Assembly: GCA_903906425.1 (NCBI GenBank)
Contig: CAIVKH010000160.1
Coordinates: forward strand, 51,510-115,509
Length of the DNA stretch: 64,000 bases
Direction of reading: 5' to 3'
Source of the DNA: an uncultured bacterium
GTDB taxonomy: Bacteria > Verrucomicrobiota > Kiritimatiellia > CAIVKH01
Shown here: positions 1 to 8,376 of the stretch, one piece after another
How positions within the stretch are numbered: the first letter of the stretch is position 1
Layout of the letters: each line of letters begins with the position of its first letter
Made by a program: the position numbers and the translations under genes
Notes under the pieces: model-generated
Databases searched by the model: none
Seen by the model: only the letters and a program-made list of their open reading frames with translations
What the model was told of the DNA's origin: nothing

Positions 1-3000
1 TGATACGGCGGATGCATCGCGATCGCATCATGTTCAACGCCGCCGCAAATCTGTCCGCTCTTCGCGACGTGCGCGCCGCTCGTTCCCATTTCGCCGCGTT
101 CAGGCTGTCCGCGATAGCGCATTCCGGCCGTCCAGTTCGGCAACGGACAAATCGGAACAGTTTCACGCGATGTCTTGATTCCCGTTTCCGCCGTCATCCG
201 CGCGCCAGAGGATTCGAGTTCGAGGCGGAAGACATCGGCAGATTCGCACTTCGGCGCGCCAAGATCGGTTGAGATTGTCGCGGCGATTCCGGGATTGAGT
301 TTCACATCACTGCGCATCCCGCCAAGCGACGCGCTCACAGCGCGCGGCGCGTCGAGATGCGAAACGAGTTTTGCGTTGAGGCGATTTTCTTCAAGCTGCC
401 ATGAAATATCCGCGAGCGAGCCGATGGTGAAATCAATCCACGCGCCTTCGAATTCCTGCCATAGCCGCTGGCCTGTTTTCGCGCCAGCCGGCGCGCGAAA
501 TGTGTGCGTCTCACGTCCGCGAACGACGACTTCCTCGCCCGGCAAAATAATTTCGCAGTCACATAGCAACCTTGTCGCAGGCGCGCCCAATTTGCCGGAA
601 AGGCGATAGCTGAACGCGCCTGTGATCGGTTGAATGAAAGTCAGCCCTCGCGAAACACGAAGTTGCGCGGGACCGATTTCGTTGCCAGCGAATTTCAACG
701 CAGCGGCATTTGTCGCGACAAGTGCAAATCCGCAATCGGCGTTGTTCATTGGAATGATTTCAAATTGTCCATCGCCGAGGATTCGACAAACAGCCTGACC
801 ACTCGATGCAGCCTTGGGAAAGCGCGCGAAATTTCCGCGACCATCAACGTAGATGTATGCCGCCGTGTCCGCATAATCGCATCGCGAGCCGAGACGATCA
901 GACGATGAAACTTCAATCGTTCCGTCTTCCGTCCAACCGCACCAGCCATTTGGAGCAAGATCAAGCGCGCGTCCGAACGCGCTCACTTTCATCCGCCGAT
1001 CCTTGCTTCCATTTGCGGCAGTGATCGTGCTGTCGGCATATCGCGTGACAACTTGCGAAAGTTTGAACGCGCCCGATGCAAGTGCAGCGCTCGAATCAAG
1101 AAGGCTTCCGGTTTCGTCGGCGTAAAGAATTTCCGCCGCGTTCGTCAGGCAATAGCGGCCTGCGATTTGTTGCAACAGAAAATAACTGCGCATCGCGTTG
1201 TTCATTCCGCCTTCCATCACGAGAAATCCCGGATGGCCAAACGCGACCGTCGCGGTGAGAAAACGGTCAAGCCACTCGTCGCGCTCCGCCGGATCGTCCG
1301 GCATCGTGCGGCGGCTCGAATAAAACATGTCAGGATTTCCAATGCCAAAGTTGCAGCACTTGTCGTGAAGCCGTCGCAGATCGAAATCCACGAACCACGG
1401 ATTTTCGGCGATGCGATAGTCCTGATCCTGTCCGTAATTTCCGTCGGTCAGTCCGCAGTAAAGCGCGTGGTTGTTTCCTTCCGAATAGACCGGCCCGTTC
1501 CACGCCTTCTTCTGGAGCAGCATGATTTCGCCGAAGGCGTAATAGACCGCTGCAAATGTTCCAGCACCGGGAACACGCGCGTCGTAGTCAACGCGATCCC
1601 ACGGCGCAACAGCTGTGTGAACATCACAGTACGCGGTACTGAAATGAAACTTTTTCTGAATTTCCGGCGCAAGCCGCGCGCAGTATTCGACGGCGCGCGC
1701 GGGCTTCGGTGCGTAGCAGCGCATCCACGCGTGCTGAAGCTGGTTGTCCGGCGTGCGGCTGATCATATCCGCTGACCAGAATTCATTCACTGGCGCGAAG
1801 TCGGTGAAATTGTTGTACGGGCCATAAACGAACCCGAGCTTGTCCTGCATCAACCGCGCGTAATCGAACTGTCCCTGATCGCCGCCTTTTCCGGGCGCGG
1901 GCCGCGTACGAAACGTGAAACTCTCGCCGCCATCGCGCCACCCGGTTTCATGATCGGTCACCACGACTTGCGTCATGCCGTGACGATGGACATCGGTCCA
2001 ATATTTCGCATCATATTCGCGATTTGACGCGCCGTGTGCGCGCCAGACGTGCGTGCCGGTGATGTTCTTCCAAGGTGAAACAGGATTATCAATGACCGGT
2101 AAAACTTCATTGAGCCGTGGTGCAATCGTCAGGAAAAAACGTTCGAAACAATCGTTGAGCGTTCCATCTGTCTTCGTGATGTATCGTGTTCCATCGGGAG
2201 TCATCGCTGATGCGTTCGAACGGTACCAATCGACATTTCGCATCAGGAAAAGCGGCTGGTTCGTCGGGCCCGAAACGATCACGAAATTGTGCCCACCTTG
2301 CAGGCGGTAATATGGAACAGGGATCAAACGCGGATTTTCCAAACCGTCCGCGTGGCCAAAATTCACCTGACTGACGACGACGCCCGGCGCAATAACATCC
2401 GCCACAAGCGACTTGTTCCAGAGCCTGAAAATATAGGTCACGCCCGTTTCGCCGATCCGCCATCGCGCCGTGACCGTGGCGTCGTTTCCGTCGCAAGAAA
2501 TCAAATTCAACGTGTTGCTACCGGCAAGGTCGATTCCGCCGCCGAGGCTCGGAAAAAAGATAACTTCATTCGTCGCGCCCGCCGCCCGCCACGTCGCGGT
2601 CAGATCGTCCCAACGCCCGGTTTTTGGCGCGTAGCGATAGATGAGTTTTCCGTCGCCGCCTTCGTAGACGAGCTTCCATGTATCTCCTTCCCGTTCGATT
2701 CGCGTTGAGAATTTCGCCGTCGCATTCGGCGGCAAAATTGTCTCTTCACGCGTCGGGAACGGAAGCTTTCCAAGCCCGGAGTTCGCGCCCGATGACTGGC
2801 CTGGAAACAGCGCGACTCCGCGTTCAGCGCGCGGCTCGAATTTCAACGGGGAAAATTGTTCCGTGAAGAATGCGAGGTTATCAAAATAGAGCGTACAGAT
2901 TTCGGTATTCTTGATGTTGGAAACCAACAGGGCCTTGAATTTTGCCCCGTTTTTTACGCGCTCGATTTGCGCCGGCTCAAGCCGGCGGTGGAGCATGAAC

Positions 3001-3467
3001 CACTCCTTCCAGTTGACTGTGTAAAGCAGGACGCTGAACTCCTGTCCCGCGGCGTCCTCGATTACGACTGAAAGATTCGCCGGTGGAGTTTTCGGATCGC
3101 GTGCGTAGCCCCAGTTGTTGCCGTAGCACCAGAGCGTCACCGCATCGAACGAGTGCGAAATCGCAATCGGCGCGGGCGGCACGATCCGCAACATGCCGCG
3201 CGGCGACATGGCGCGATAGGTGAGTTTGCCGACGCGTGCACCCCAGATTTGTTGTTCGCGCGAAGACTCGATTCTCGCGATGACTTGAGTTTCAGCGATA
3301 CTCCATCCGTCGAGATTTTCAAAATCAACCAGCGGCGGATGATCGTCGTTCGTGCGACCCGCCCAATCCATTTCGTAGGGCCGCACGCCGATAATTTCGG
3401 CAGACACAGTTCCGGCAACGAGCAGCAAGATGGAAACGGAGGCGAAATGAATGCGATGAATATTCAT
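1..3467 (-). CDS. Large secreted TIM-barrel protein, putative glycoside hydrolase (C-terminus off left edge)
   Basis: The reading frame is open on the minus strand from ATG at 3467 to the left edge (at least 1155 codons), so the 3' end is missing. Residues 1-24 form a Sec signal peptide ending VSA. An N-terminal beta-rich region is followed by a region that reads like a TIM barrel, with acidic candidates in YCDVHTAVAPW (about residue 613) and VYSEGNNH (about residue 660). That pairing recalls retaining alpha-glycosidases such as GH101 or GH36-type enzymes, but I cannot assign a family. The C-terminal part again looks beta-sandwich-like. The protein is probably exported and acts on a polysaccharide. 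A perfect 8-bp inverted repeat lies inside the gene at 2970-2987. The start was chosen because the signal peptide begins there. Short plus-strand frames over this region are shadows. Confidence 0.7.
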   Translation of the reverse strand, partial: MNIHRIHFASVSILLLVAGTVSAEIIGVRPYEMDWAGRTNDDHPPLVDFENLDGWSIAETQVIARIESSREQQIWGARVGKLTYRAMSPRGMLRIVPPAPIAISHSFDAVTLWCYGNNWGYARDPKTPPANLSVVIEDAAGQEFSVLLYTVNWKEWFMLHRRLEPAQIERVKNGAKFKALLVSNIKNTEICTLYFDNLAFFTEQFSPLKFEPRAERGVALFPGQSSGANSGLGKLPFPTREETILPPNATAKFSTRIEREGDTWKLVYEGGDGKLIYRYAPKTGRWDDLTATWRAAGATNEVIFFPSLGGGIDLAGSNTLNLISCDGNDATVTARWRIGETGVTYIFRLWNKSLVADVIAPGVVVSQVNFGHADGLENPRLIPVPYYRLQGGHNFVIVSGPTNQPLFLMRNVDWYRSNASAMTPDGTRYITKTDGTLNDCFERFFLTIAPRLNEVLPVIDNPVSPWKNITGTHVWRAHGASNREYDAKYWTDVHRHGMTQVVVTDHETGWRDGGESFTFRTRPAPGKGGDQGQFDYARLMQDKLGFVYGPYNNFTDFAPVNEFWSADMISRTPDNQLQHAWMRCYAPKPARAVEYCARLAPEIQKKFHFSTAYCDVHTAVAPWDRVDYDARVPGAGTFAAVYYAFGEIMLLQKKAWNGPVYSEGNNHALYCGLTDGNYGQDQDYRIAENPWFVDFDLRRLHDKCCNFGIGNPDMFYSSRRTMPDDPAERDEWLDRFLTATVAFGHPGFLVMEGGMNNAMRSYFLLQQIAGRYCLTNAAEILYADETGSLLDSSAALASGAFKLSQVVTRYADSTITAANGSKDRRMKVSAFGRALDLAPNGWCGWTEDGTIEVSSSDRLGSRCDYADTAAYIYVDGRGNFARFPKAASSGQAVCRILGDGQFEIIPMNNADCGFALVATNAAALKFAGNEIGPAQLRVSRGLTFIQPITGAFSYRLSGKLGAPATRLLCDCEIILPGEEVVVRGRETHTFRAPAGAKTGQRLWQEFEGAWIDFTIGSLADISWQLEENRLNAKLVSHLDAPRAVSASLGGMRSDVKLNPGIAATISTDLGAPKCESADVFRLELESSGARMTAETGIKTSRETVPICPLPNWTAGMRYRGQPERGEMGTSGAHVAKSGQICGGVEHDAIAMHPPY
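2970..2987. repeat. Inverted repeat inside CDS (8-bp arms, 2-nt loop)
   Basis: CGCCGGCT (2970-2977) and AGCCGGCG (2980-2987) form a perfect hairpin. It is read as part of the large secreted protein around the segment HRRLEPAQ. It may be an interspersed GC-rich palindrome that entered a coding region. Confidence 0.5.
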
Positions 3468-3490
3468 GACGCGGGCAGCATGATACAAAC

Positions 3491-3537
3491 TTCCAATGAT
3501 TGGAAAAACCGGGCGCGGAATTTTCAAATCATTGGAA
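3491..3537. repeat. 32-bp-period palindrome pair, locus 1
   Basis: Copies at 3491-3505 (TTCCAATGATTGGAA) and 3523-3537 (TTCAAATCATTGGAA, one mismatch in the left arm), start-to-start 32 bp. The pair sits in the gap between the isomerase gene ending at 3547 and the large secreted gene starting at 3467. Confidence 0.95.
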
Positions 3538-3546
3538 GTTTCGGAC

Positions 3547-4542
3547 TCAAGTTTCTTCGGCGATGCCAAGTTCCTTGAACGTCTTGCGCAGCCACGCGAG
3601 CGATTGCTCGATCATCGGGCCGCCCTGGCCCTCGCATTCCATGCTCAGGTTGCCGGTGTAGCCGCTGTCGCGGAGGATCGTCAGACACTTCTTGATGTTG
3701 TCCGCGTTGACGCCATCGCCGAGCGCGCACTGGCTCACCGCGATGCCCGTTGCGCCGCCGCGCAGCACTTTCGCGAGCGATTCGGAAACGTCCTTCACGT
3801 GGATATGATTCACTTTCTTGATGAACCGTTTCAGAAATTCGACCGGGTCCTGTCCGGCGATGAACGTGTTGCCGGTGTCGAGATTCATCCGCAGATACGG
3901 GCTGTCGCAGAACGCGAGCATCCGCTCCATCATCTCCGGCCGCGTCGTGAAATATCCATGCGGCTCGATGTTGACAGTGATCTTGTGCGCCTCGGCGACC
4001 TCGATGATTTGTTCGTAGCAGAATTTCATCGAGTCCATCGCCTGCGGATCGCTCAAGCCTTCCGGCGCGTGCAAGCCGTCGGTCGTGTCAACGCGCGGAC
4101 AGCCGATGAGCTTCGCCCACGCGATGGATTTCTGCACGTAGGGCACGCCGCGAATCGCGCCGTCCTTGCCGGACAGCGGATACGCCGCGTCCACCTGCGA
4201 GAACTGCACGCCGTATTTGTCCATCTTCCGCCGCCGCAGCGCGGGGTCCTCGTAGAGCGCGACGTGCGGCTGGTAACCGAGGCCGTGAATCCAGCTCACG
4301 CCGTCGATGAGGCCGCACTCGATGTAGTGGACGTTGTTTCTCTGCGCCCACTTCAGGCAGTCCTCGAAACTTTTGTAGCTCGAATTGAACGCATCCGTAT
4401 GGAACCCGATCTTCATTTTGCCTGTCTCCTTCTTCTCAGTTGTTTTCGTTTCATCCGCCGCCCGCGCCAGCGCGCCCGCGGCAATCGCGCCGCCCGCGAC
4501 TGCGCCGGCCGCCAGGAATTCCCGTCTCGTCACTTCTGTCAT
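3547..4542 (-). CDS. Tat-exported sugar phosphate isomerase/epimerase family protein
   Basis: 331 residues. Start ATG at 4542 is preceded by a good ribosome site (AAGGAG). The N-terminus carries a twin-arginine motif (TRREFLAAG, residues 5-13) and an Ala-rich hydrophobic segment, so export by Tat is expected. The body is a xylose-isomerase-like (AP endonuclease 2 family) TIM barrel. The metal-ligand pattern Glu193 (NIEPHG), Asp222 (NLDTGN), His248 (HIHVKD) and Glu302 (SMECEG) is complete, so the fold is probably active as an isomerase or epimerase on an unknown sugar. A palindrome pair flanks it on each side, suggesting its own transcription unit. The substrate cannot be told from sequence. 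Confidence 0.85.
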   Translation of the reverse strand: MTEVTRREFLAAGAVAGGAIAAGALARAADETKTTEKKETGKMKIGFHTDAFNSSYKSFEDCLKWAQRNNVHYIECGLIDGVSWIHGLGYQPHVALYEDPALRRRKMDKYGVQFSQVDAAYPLSGKDGAIRGVPYVQKSIAWAKLIGCPRVDTTDGLHAPEGLSDPQAMDSMKFCYEQIIEVAEAHKITVNIEPHGYFTTRPEMMERMLAFCDSPYLRMNLDTGNTFIAGQDPVEFLKRFIKKVNHIHVKDVSESLAKVLRGGATGIAVSQCALGDGVNADNIKKCLTILRDSGYTGNLSMECEGQGGPMIEQSLAWLRKTFKELGIAEET

Positions 4543-4564
4543 GTCGTTCTCCTTCTTCTATGAC

Positions 4565-4612
4565 TTCCAATCATTGGAACTTTTCGTCCCCGGTCTTTTC
4601 CAATCATTGGAA
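4565..4612. repeat. 33-bp-period palindrome pair, locus 2
   Basis: Two exact copies at 4565-4579 and 4598-4612, both with central C, 33 bp apart. The second copy overlaps the end of the 4604-5449 gene and supplies its final Phe-Gln-stop (TTC CAA TGA on the minus strand). Confidence 0.96.
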
Positions 4613-5449
4613 ACTCTTGTTCAACTTCCGCCACGCTTCCATTGAGCGCGCCAGATGTTCGCGCGTGTCGCCTCCGATGCCGTAGCACTGGAGACCGACC
4701 GGGCCTTTGAAGCCGAGTTCGTTCAGCGTTTTCAGAAACGTCGCCATGTCGAAGTTGCCGGCGTCGAGCGGCTGGATGTAATGCGCCCAGCCGGGCTTGT
4801 CATCGCGTTCGTCCGCGCCGTTGATCGAGACGGCGCGCAGACGCGGCATCGCCTTTTGCAGAAGCGACCGGCAATCGCGCGATGAATCCACGCGCAGCCA
4901 GTGGCATAGATTAAACATCACGCCGACATTCGGCCGGTCTACTTTTTCGGCGACGCGGCACGCGGCCTCGATGCGCTCGATCCAGTCGCCGGTGTGCGGA
5001 TAAAGCAGCAACTCCGAGCCGGAATCTTTCGCGAGATCGGACATCTCGCGAACAATCGCGACAGCGCGCTCATCCAGATTCGTCTCCGAAGGCTTTGCGC
5101 CTTGCATGATCAGCAGGAACTGGACGTTGCGGCCCTTCACCAGCGCGAGCGTGTCCTTGAATTGCTTCGCGTCGTACGGCGTTTTGTTCGTCGCGAGATT
5201 CACCGTCATCGTGATCTGGAAGAGTTTGAGCCCAACGGCGTCGAGCGACGCGATGCGTTCGGCGACTTTCGGGAGCCAGATGTGGCCGACACCATCGTAG
5301 CCGAGTTCCTTGAGCATCGCCGCCTGCTCCGTGAAGTTCCGTTTTTTTGCATCGTGCCAGTCAATGCAGAACGGAAAGAACGGCTGGGCCGCGCGGGCCG
5401 CGAAACTGGACGCGAGCAGCGCGCCGATGGTGATGGTTTTCCAATTCAT
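4604..5449 (-). CDS. Secreted sugar phosphate isomerase/epimerase-like TIM barrel
   Basis: 281 residues with a Sec-type signal peptide (residues 1-20, ending AARA). The body has the pattern of xylose-isomerase-like TIM barrels: MFNLCHW around residue 190, SINGADE, and GLQCYGIGG near the end. Catalytic acidic positions are less clear than in the neighbour at 3547-4542, so activity is uncertain. Its start overlaps the stop of the upstream oxidoreductase by four bases (ATGA), which indicates translational coupling. The last codons and stop (FQ-stop) come from a palindrome copy at 4598-4612. Confidence 0.82.
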   Translation of the reverse strand: MNWKTITIGALLASSFAARAAQPFFPFCIDWHDAKKRNFTEQAAMLKELGYDGVGHIWLPKVAERIASLDAVGLKLFQITMTVNLATNKTPYDAKQFKDTLALVKGRNVQFLLIMQGAKPSETNLDERAVAIVREMSDLAKDSGSELLLYPHTGDWIERIEAACRVAEKVDRPNVGVMFNLCHWLRVDSSRDCRSLLQKAMPRLRAVSINGADERDDKPGWAHYIQPLDAGNFDMATFLKTLNELGFKGPVGLQCYGIGGDTREHLARSMEAWRKLNKSFQ

Positions 5450-6675
5450 GCCTTCAACCCTGTCAGATTAACTTCCAGCCGTTTGTTCTCTTTGATCAGT
5501 TCGTCCATCGTCAGGTAGCGCCGACGCGCCGCGGCTTCGCGGCCGAGAATCGCGGTGAGGTGCCCGTCCACCGCGCGCTGCACGACCGCGTTTTCGAAAT
5601 GGCCCTCGGTGATGTTGCGATAGAACGTCGCGATGTTTCGCTCGACGCCTTCGACGAAAACGTCGCCGACTTTGCCGACATAATTCTTCTCGCCGCCCTT
5701 CAGATATACCTTGCCGCCGTATTGCACGTGCGCAGTCGCGGTCATGCCGAAGATTTTTCCGGAAAGCGTCGTGACGTCCCATTCGTTGTCGAGTGACTGT
5801 GTGACGTGCGTCCACGTCGCGCCGCCTTCGAGTTCGTAGATCACCGACGCGGTGTCGGTGCGGTCGCCGTTGACCTTCGCTCGAACCGTACGCGAGTAGC
5901 CGCAGGCGCTGACGGGGCGCTTGCCGAGCAAATAGACGAGTCCGTCAATGAGGTGGATGTCGTACGAGACGATCGTGTCTCCGCTGAGCCCCGTGTCGGA
6001 AAGCCAGATTTGGTTCTGCAAACGGCTCTCGATTGTCTTGCCCAGCGCCGGATCCGGCCACGCGTGCCATGCGAAACCGAGCGACATGATATGCGAGAAC
6101 GCGCCCATCCCGCCCTCGCGGATACGCTTCCCGATTTCGATAATCGCGGGATCGGTCGGCAGTTGATAATCCACAAGCATCACGAGTTTTTTCTGCGTCG
6201 CGAGCTTGCCTGCCTCGCCGACCATCATCGTACCGGGCACGTCCACCGCGACGGGCTTGGCCATGTACACATGCAGCCCGGCCTCGATCGCAGCCTTCGC
6301 CTGCTCGGGATAAAAATACGGAACGTCCTCAATCGCCACCGCCTCGACGCCGCTGGCGATCAGTTTCTTGTAGCCCGACAGCCCGCTGAAGCGCCGCGCC
6401 TTGTCCACGCCCATCGCCTCGCCCGATTTGTCGGCGACGTTCTCAAAGTAATCCGCCATTGCGTGAATCGTGTAGCCACCATGCTTTTTGAAGAAACCTG
6501 AAATCCAATTTCCGCGACTTCCTCCGCCAATGATCCCGATCTTGATCTTGCGTGCGTACTCCGGCGGTTTGACCGCCGGAGTGTTCGTTTCCGCCGCATT
6601 CGCACCAATCGCCGCCAGCGGCAGCGCCGCCATCGTCCCACCGATGAAGTTGCGTCGTGTCATTTCGGTTTTCAC
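5446..6675 (-). CDS. Tat-exported Gfo/Idh/MocA family oxidoreductase
   Basis: 409 residues. An AGGAGA motif at 6681-6686 sits the right distance from a GTG at 6675 but too far from the ATG at 6663, so the GTG start is preferred. A Tat motif (MTRRNFIGG) is followed by a nucleotide-binding loop GIIGGGSRGNW near residue 50 and the family motif MAKPVAVD, where Lys-Pro belongs to the active site. These NAD(P)-dependent enzymes oxidise or reduce sugars and related polyols. It lies in a tight run with a nitroreductase-like gene upstream and a TIM-barrel gene downstream. The spacer between the Tat segment and the Rossmann domain (about residues 30-42, TPAVKPPEYA) is encoded by a perfect 11-bp inverted repeat at 6558-6582, an apparent insertion. 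Confidence 0.88.
   Translation of the reverse strand: MKTEMTRRNFIGGTMAALPLAAIGANAAETNTPAVKPPEYARKIKIGIIGGGSRGNWISGFFKKHGGYTIHAMADYFENVADKSGEAMGVDKARRFSGLSGYKKLIASGVEAVAIEDVPYFYPEQAKAAIEAGLHVYMAKPVAVDVPGTMMVGEAGKLATQKKLVMLVDYQLPTDPAIIEIGKRIREGGMGAFSHIMSLGFAWHAWPDPALGKTIESRLQNQIWLSDTGLSGDTIVSYDIHLIDGLVYLLGKRPVSACGYSRTVRAKVNGDRTDTASVIYELEGGATWTHVTQSLDNEWDVTTLSGKIFGMTATAHVQYGGKVYLKGGEKNYVGKVGDVFVEGVERNIATFYRNITEGHFENAVVQRAVDGHLTAILGREAAARRRYLTMDELIKENKRLEVNLTGLKA
6558..6582. repeat. Perfect 11-bp inverted repeat inside CDS
   Basis: ACTCCGGCGGT (6558-6568), a 3-nt loop and ACCGCCGGAGT (6572-6582). It is read in frame as the linker after the Tat signal of the Gfo/Idh/MocA oxidoreductase. Arms this long are unlikely by chance in a coding region. 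Confidence 0.85.
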
Positions 6676-6688
6676 TTAACTCTCCTGT

Positions 6689-7324
6689 TCACTTTTTCGG
6701 CCAGCCGACTGACTGGGCGAGGATGACTTTCGATGTGTCTGGCAGTTTCAGCGCGGCTGCGAGCGCGGGCTTGTCATTTGGCTGGCGCACGACGGTTGCG
6801 AGGCCTTCAGATGCGCAGAAGAGATAGATGTTCTGGCTGATGAATGCCGTATCCGTTGCGGAATAGAATGCAATTTCCTCTGGCGTCGTTTTCAGCATCT
6901 TCGTCGTGTCCGCCACATAAACGAGATTCACCGGCACATTCGGCACGAACTCCTGCTTGCCGGTCAGCTTGCGAAAATCGCCTTTCGCGACGGCCTTGAG
7001 GCAGTGGGCTTTGACGTCGTGAAGATATGCGCCGTCAGCGTTGATCACGTAGATTTCCATTTCGCGCCAGTCCTTGGCCGATGGCGCGGTGCGCTTGCCA
7101 TCCGCGCGCGTGATGCCGTGCGCCGCCCACAACAAATCGGACAGCGTTTGCGGCTCGATCGCTTTCGCCCCGAACTCGCGCGTCGAGGCGCGAGCCTTCA
7201 AAACATCGAGCAGCGGCTTGCCGCCTTCCGTCTTCGGCGGCGGCAACGCGATGTCGGCCAGCTCCTGTGCCGTTGCCACAGCACAGACCATCGCCAGTGC
7301 ACCAATTAGTATTCGGATTTTCAT
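6689..7324 (-). CDS. Exported nitroreductase / SagB-type dehydrogenase-like protein
   Basis: 211 residues from ATG 7324, preceded by AGGAG at a normal distance. A longer upstream frame overlaps the previous gene and is not needed. Residues 1-18 are a signal peptide. The mature part shows nitroreductase-fold features: STREFG-AIEPQTLSDLLWAAHGITR near the N-terminus (FMN phosphate and dimer region) and GLATVVRQPND with LPDTSKVILAQSVGWPKK at the C-terminus. FMN-dependent oxidoreductase activity is plausible, but export is unusual for the family. It lies between an unknown exported protein and the Gfo/Idh/MocA gene with gaps of 20 and 13 bp, so it is in an operon. Confidence 0.8.
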   Translation of the reverse strand: MKIRILIGALAMVCAVATAQELADIALPPPKTEGGKPLLDVLKARASTREFGAKAIEPQTLSDLLWAAHGITRADGKRTAPSAKDWREMEIYVINADGAYLHDVKAHCLKAVAKGDFRKLTGKQEFVPNVPVNLVYVADTTKMLKTTPEEIAFYSATDTAFISQNIYLFCASEGLATVVRQPNDKPALAAALKLPDTSKVILAQSVGWPKK

Positions 7325-7344
7325 TTTTGGTTTCTCCTGTTGCC

Positions 7345-8253
7345 TCAATCCGCTCCGCCTTTTTCTTTCACGAACGTTTCGAACATCGAGATCGCCTGCG
7401 CATCAGAAATTCCGCGACCGATCACGAGGCGCGAAATTGCCGACACGCTTTCGCCGGATTTGAGGTCGCGGCCGAACAGCGAGAGGTAAAGCGAGCGATG
7501 CCCTTCCTCGCCGAATGGCGTCAGCACGCCGAAGCAATCCTGCGGACGCGACATGATCAGCGCGGTCAAGCCGGTCGCATCGTCGTGGCGCATTCCCATC
7601 GGCGCGGCCAGTTGCGGCATGATGTTCCACTCGACCGGATGCGGCGGGCGTTTCCACCGGCCATCGCCGATGATTTTCACTGCGTCGTCATCGCGCGGAA
7701 ATGCCTGCCACGTGCCCGACGATTTTTCCGCCGCGATGAATTCAGATTTGCCGTTGTGTTGCGCAAAAACACGCGACTGCGAAAAGCCGTTGAAATACGA
7801 AGCAAGGAACGACTCGAACTTCCGCAGATCTTTTCGCGCCGTCACCGTCGTCGTCACGTCGAGCGCGTTCGAAGCCGTCCAGCGATAAATTGCCTTCAGA
7901 TCGAGCGGATGATCCGCATCGGCCCGCCACAAAGCTTCCACCGCGCCATCCGGCAAAAGTTTCACTGTGTTGGTCCAATCCCACGCTGCTGTGCCGAAGC
8001 GCGTTTCCGAATCGAGAAGGCGGTAATGCGAAAAGACCCCCATGCTCCTCGCGAGATTCGTGCCGGTCGCGCAATCAAACACCGCCGACAGCCCCGTTGA
8101 TTTTCCGCCGCCGCGCAAAGTCCCGCGCAACGCGCCCGTGTCGAAATGGAACTCATCGCCCGCCGGACTGAATCGCAAATCTTCAGCGTATGCCGGCATC
8201 GCCGCCGGCAACAGCACCGCCATCGCACCACCGATGAATGTCCGCAGTTTCAT
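7345..8253 (-). CDS. Exported protein of unknown function
   Basis: 302 residues from ATG 8253, chosen because it starts a clear signal peptide (MKLRTFIGGAMAVLL, cleavage after AYA). A longer frame reads upstream into a palindrome repeat and is rejected. The mature protein looks beta-rich with a conserved-looking C-terminus (RLVIGRGISDAQAI). The repeated aromatic and turn pattern suggests a carbohydrate-associated beta-sandwich. I do not recognise the family. It is the first gene of a four-gene run (this gene, nitroreductase-like, Gfo/Idh/MocA, TIM barrel), so a role in sugar conversion in the periplasm is an inference from context. Confidence 0.72.
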   Translation of the reverse strand: MKLRTFIGGAMAVLLPAAMPAYAEDLRFSPAGDEFHFDTGALRGTLRGGGKSTGLSAVFDCATGTNLARSMGVFSHYRLLDSETRFGTAAWDWTNTVKLLPDGAVEALWRADADHPLDLKAIYRWTASNALDVTTTVTARKDLRKFESFLASYFNGFSQSRVFAQHNGKSEFIAAEKSSGTWQAFPRDDDAVKIIGDGRWKRPPHPVEWNIMPQLAAPMGMRHDDATGLTALIMSRPQDCFGVLTPFGEEGHRSLYLSLFGRDLKSGESVSAISRLVIGRGISDAQAISMFETFVKEKGGAD

Positions 8254-8304
8254 TTCGGCCAGCCTGTCATGGATTGCTCGTCCGCGATCACATGTTTGAA
8301 AAAC

Positions 8305-8351
8305 TTCCAATCATTGGAAATTTCCGCGCCGGTCTTTTCCAATGATTGGAA
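8305..8351. repeat. 32-bp-period palindrome pair, locus 3
   Basis: Exact copies at 8305-8319 (central C) and 8337-8351 (central G), 32 bp apart. The pair lies between the HEAT-ThuA gene (ends 8377) and the next gene on the minus strand (starts 8253), separating two transcription units. Confidence 0.96.
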
Positions 8352-8376
8352 ACTCCGGCGCCCTTTCTTTATCTCG

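Noticed and set aside
1053..1775. Plus-strand open frames near the left edge
   Set aside because: The minus strand carries one continuous secreted protein with a signal peptide over the whole 3.4 kb, which explains the region better.
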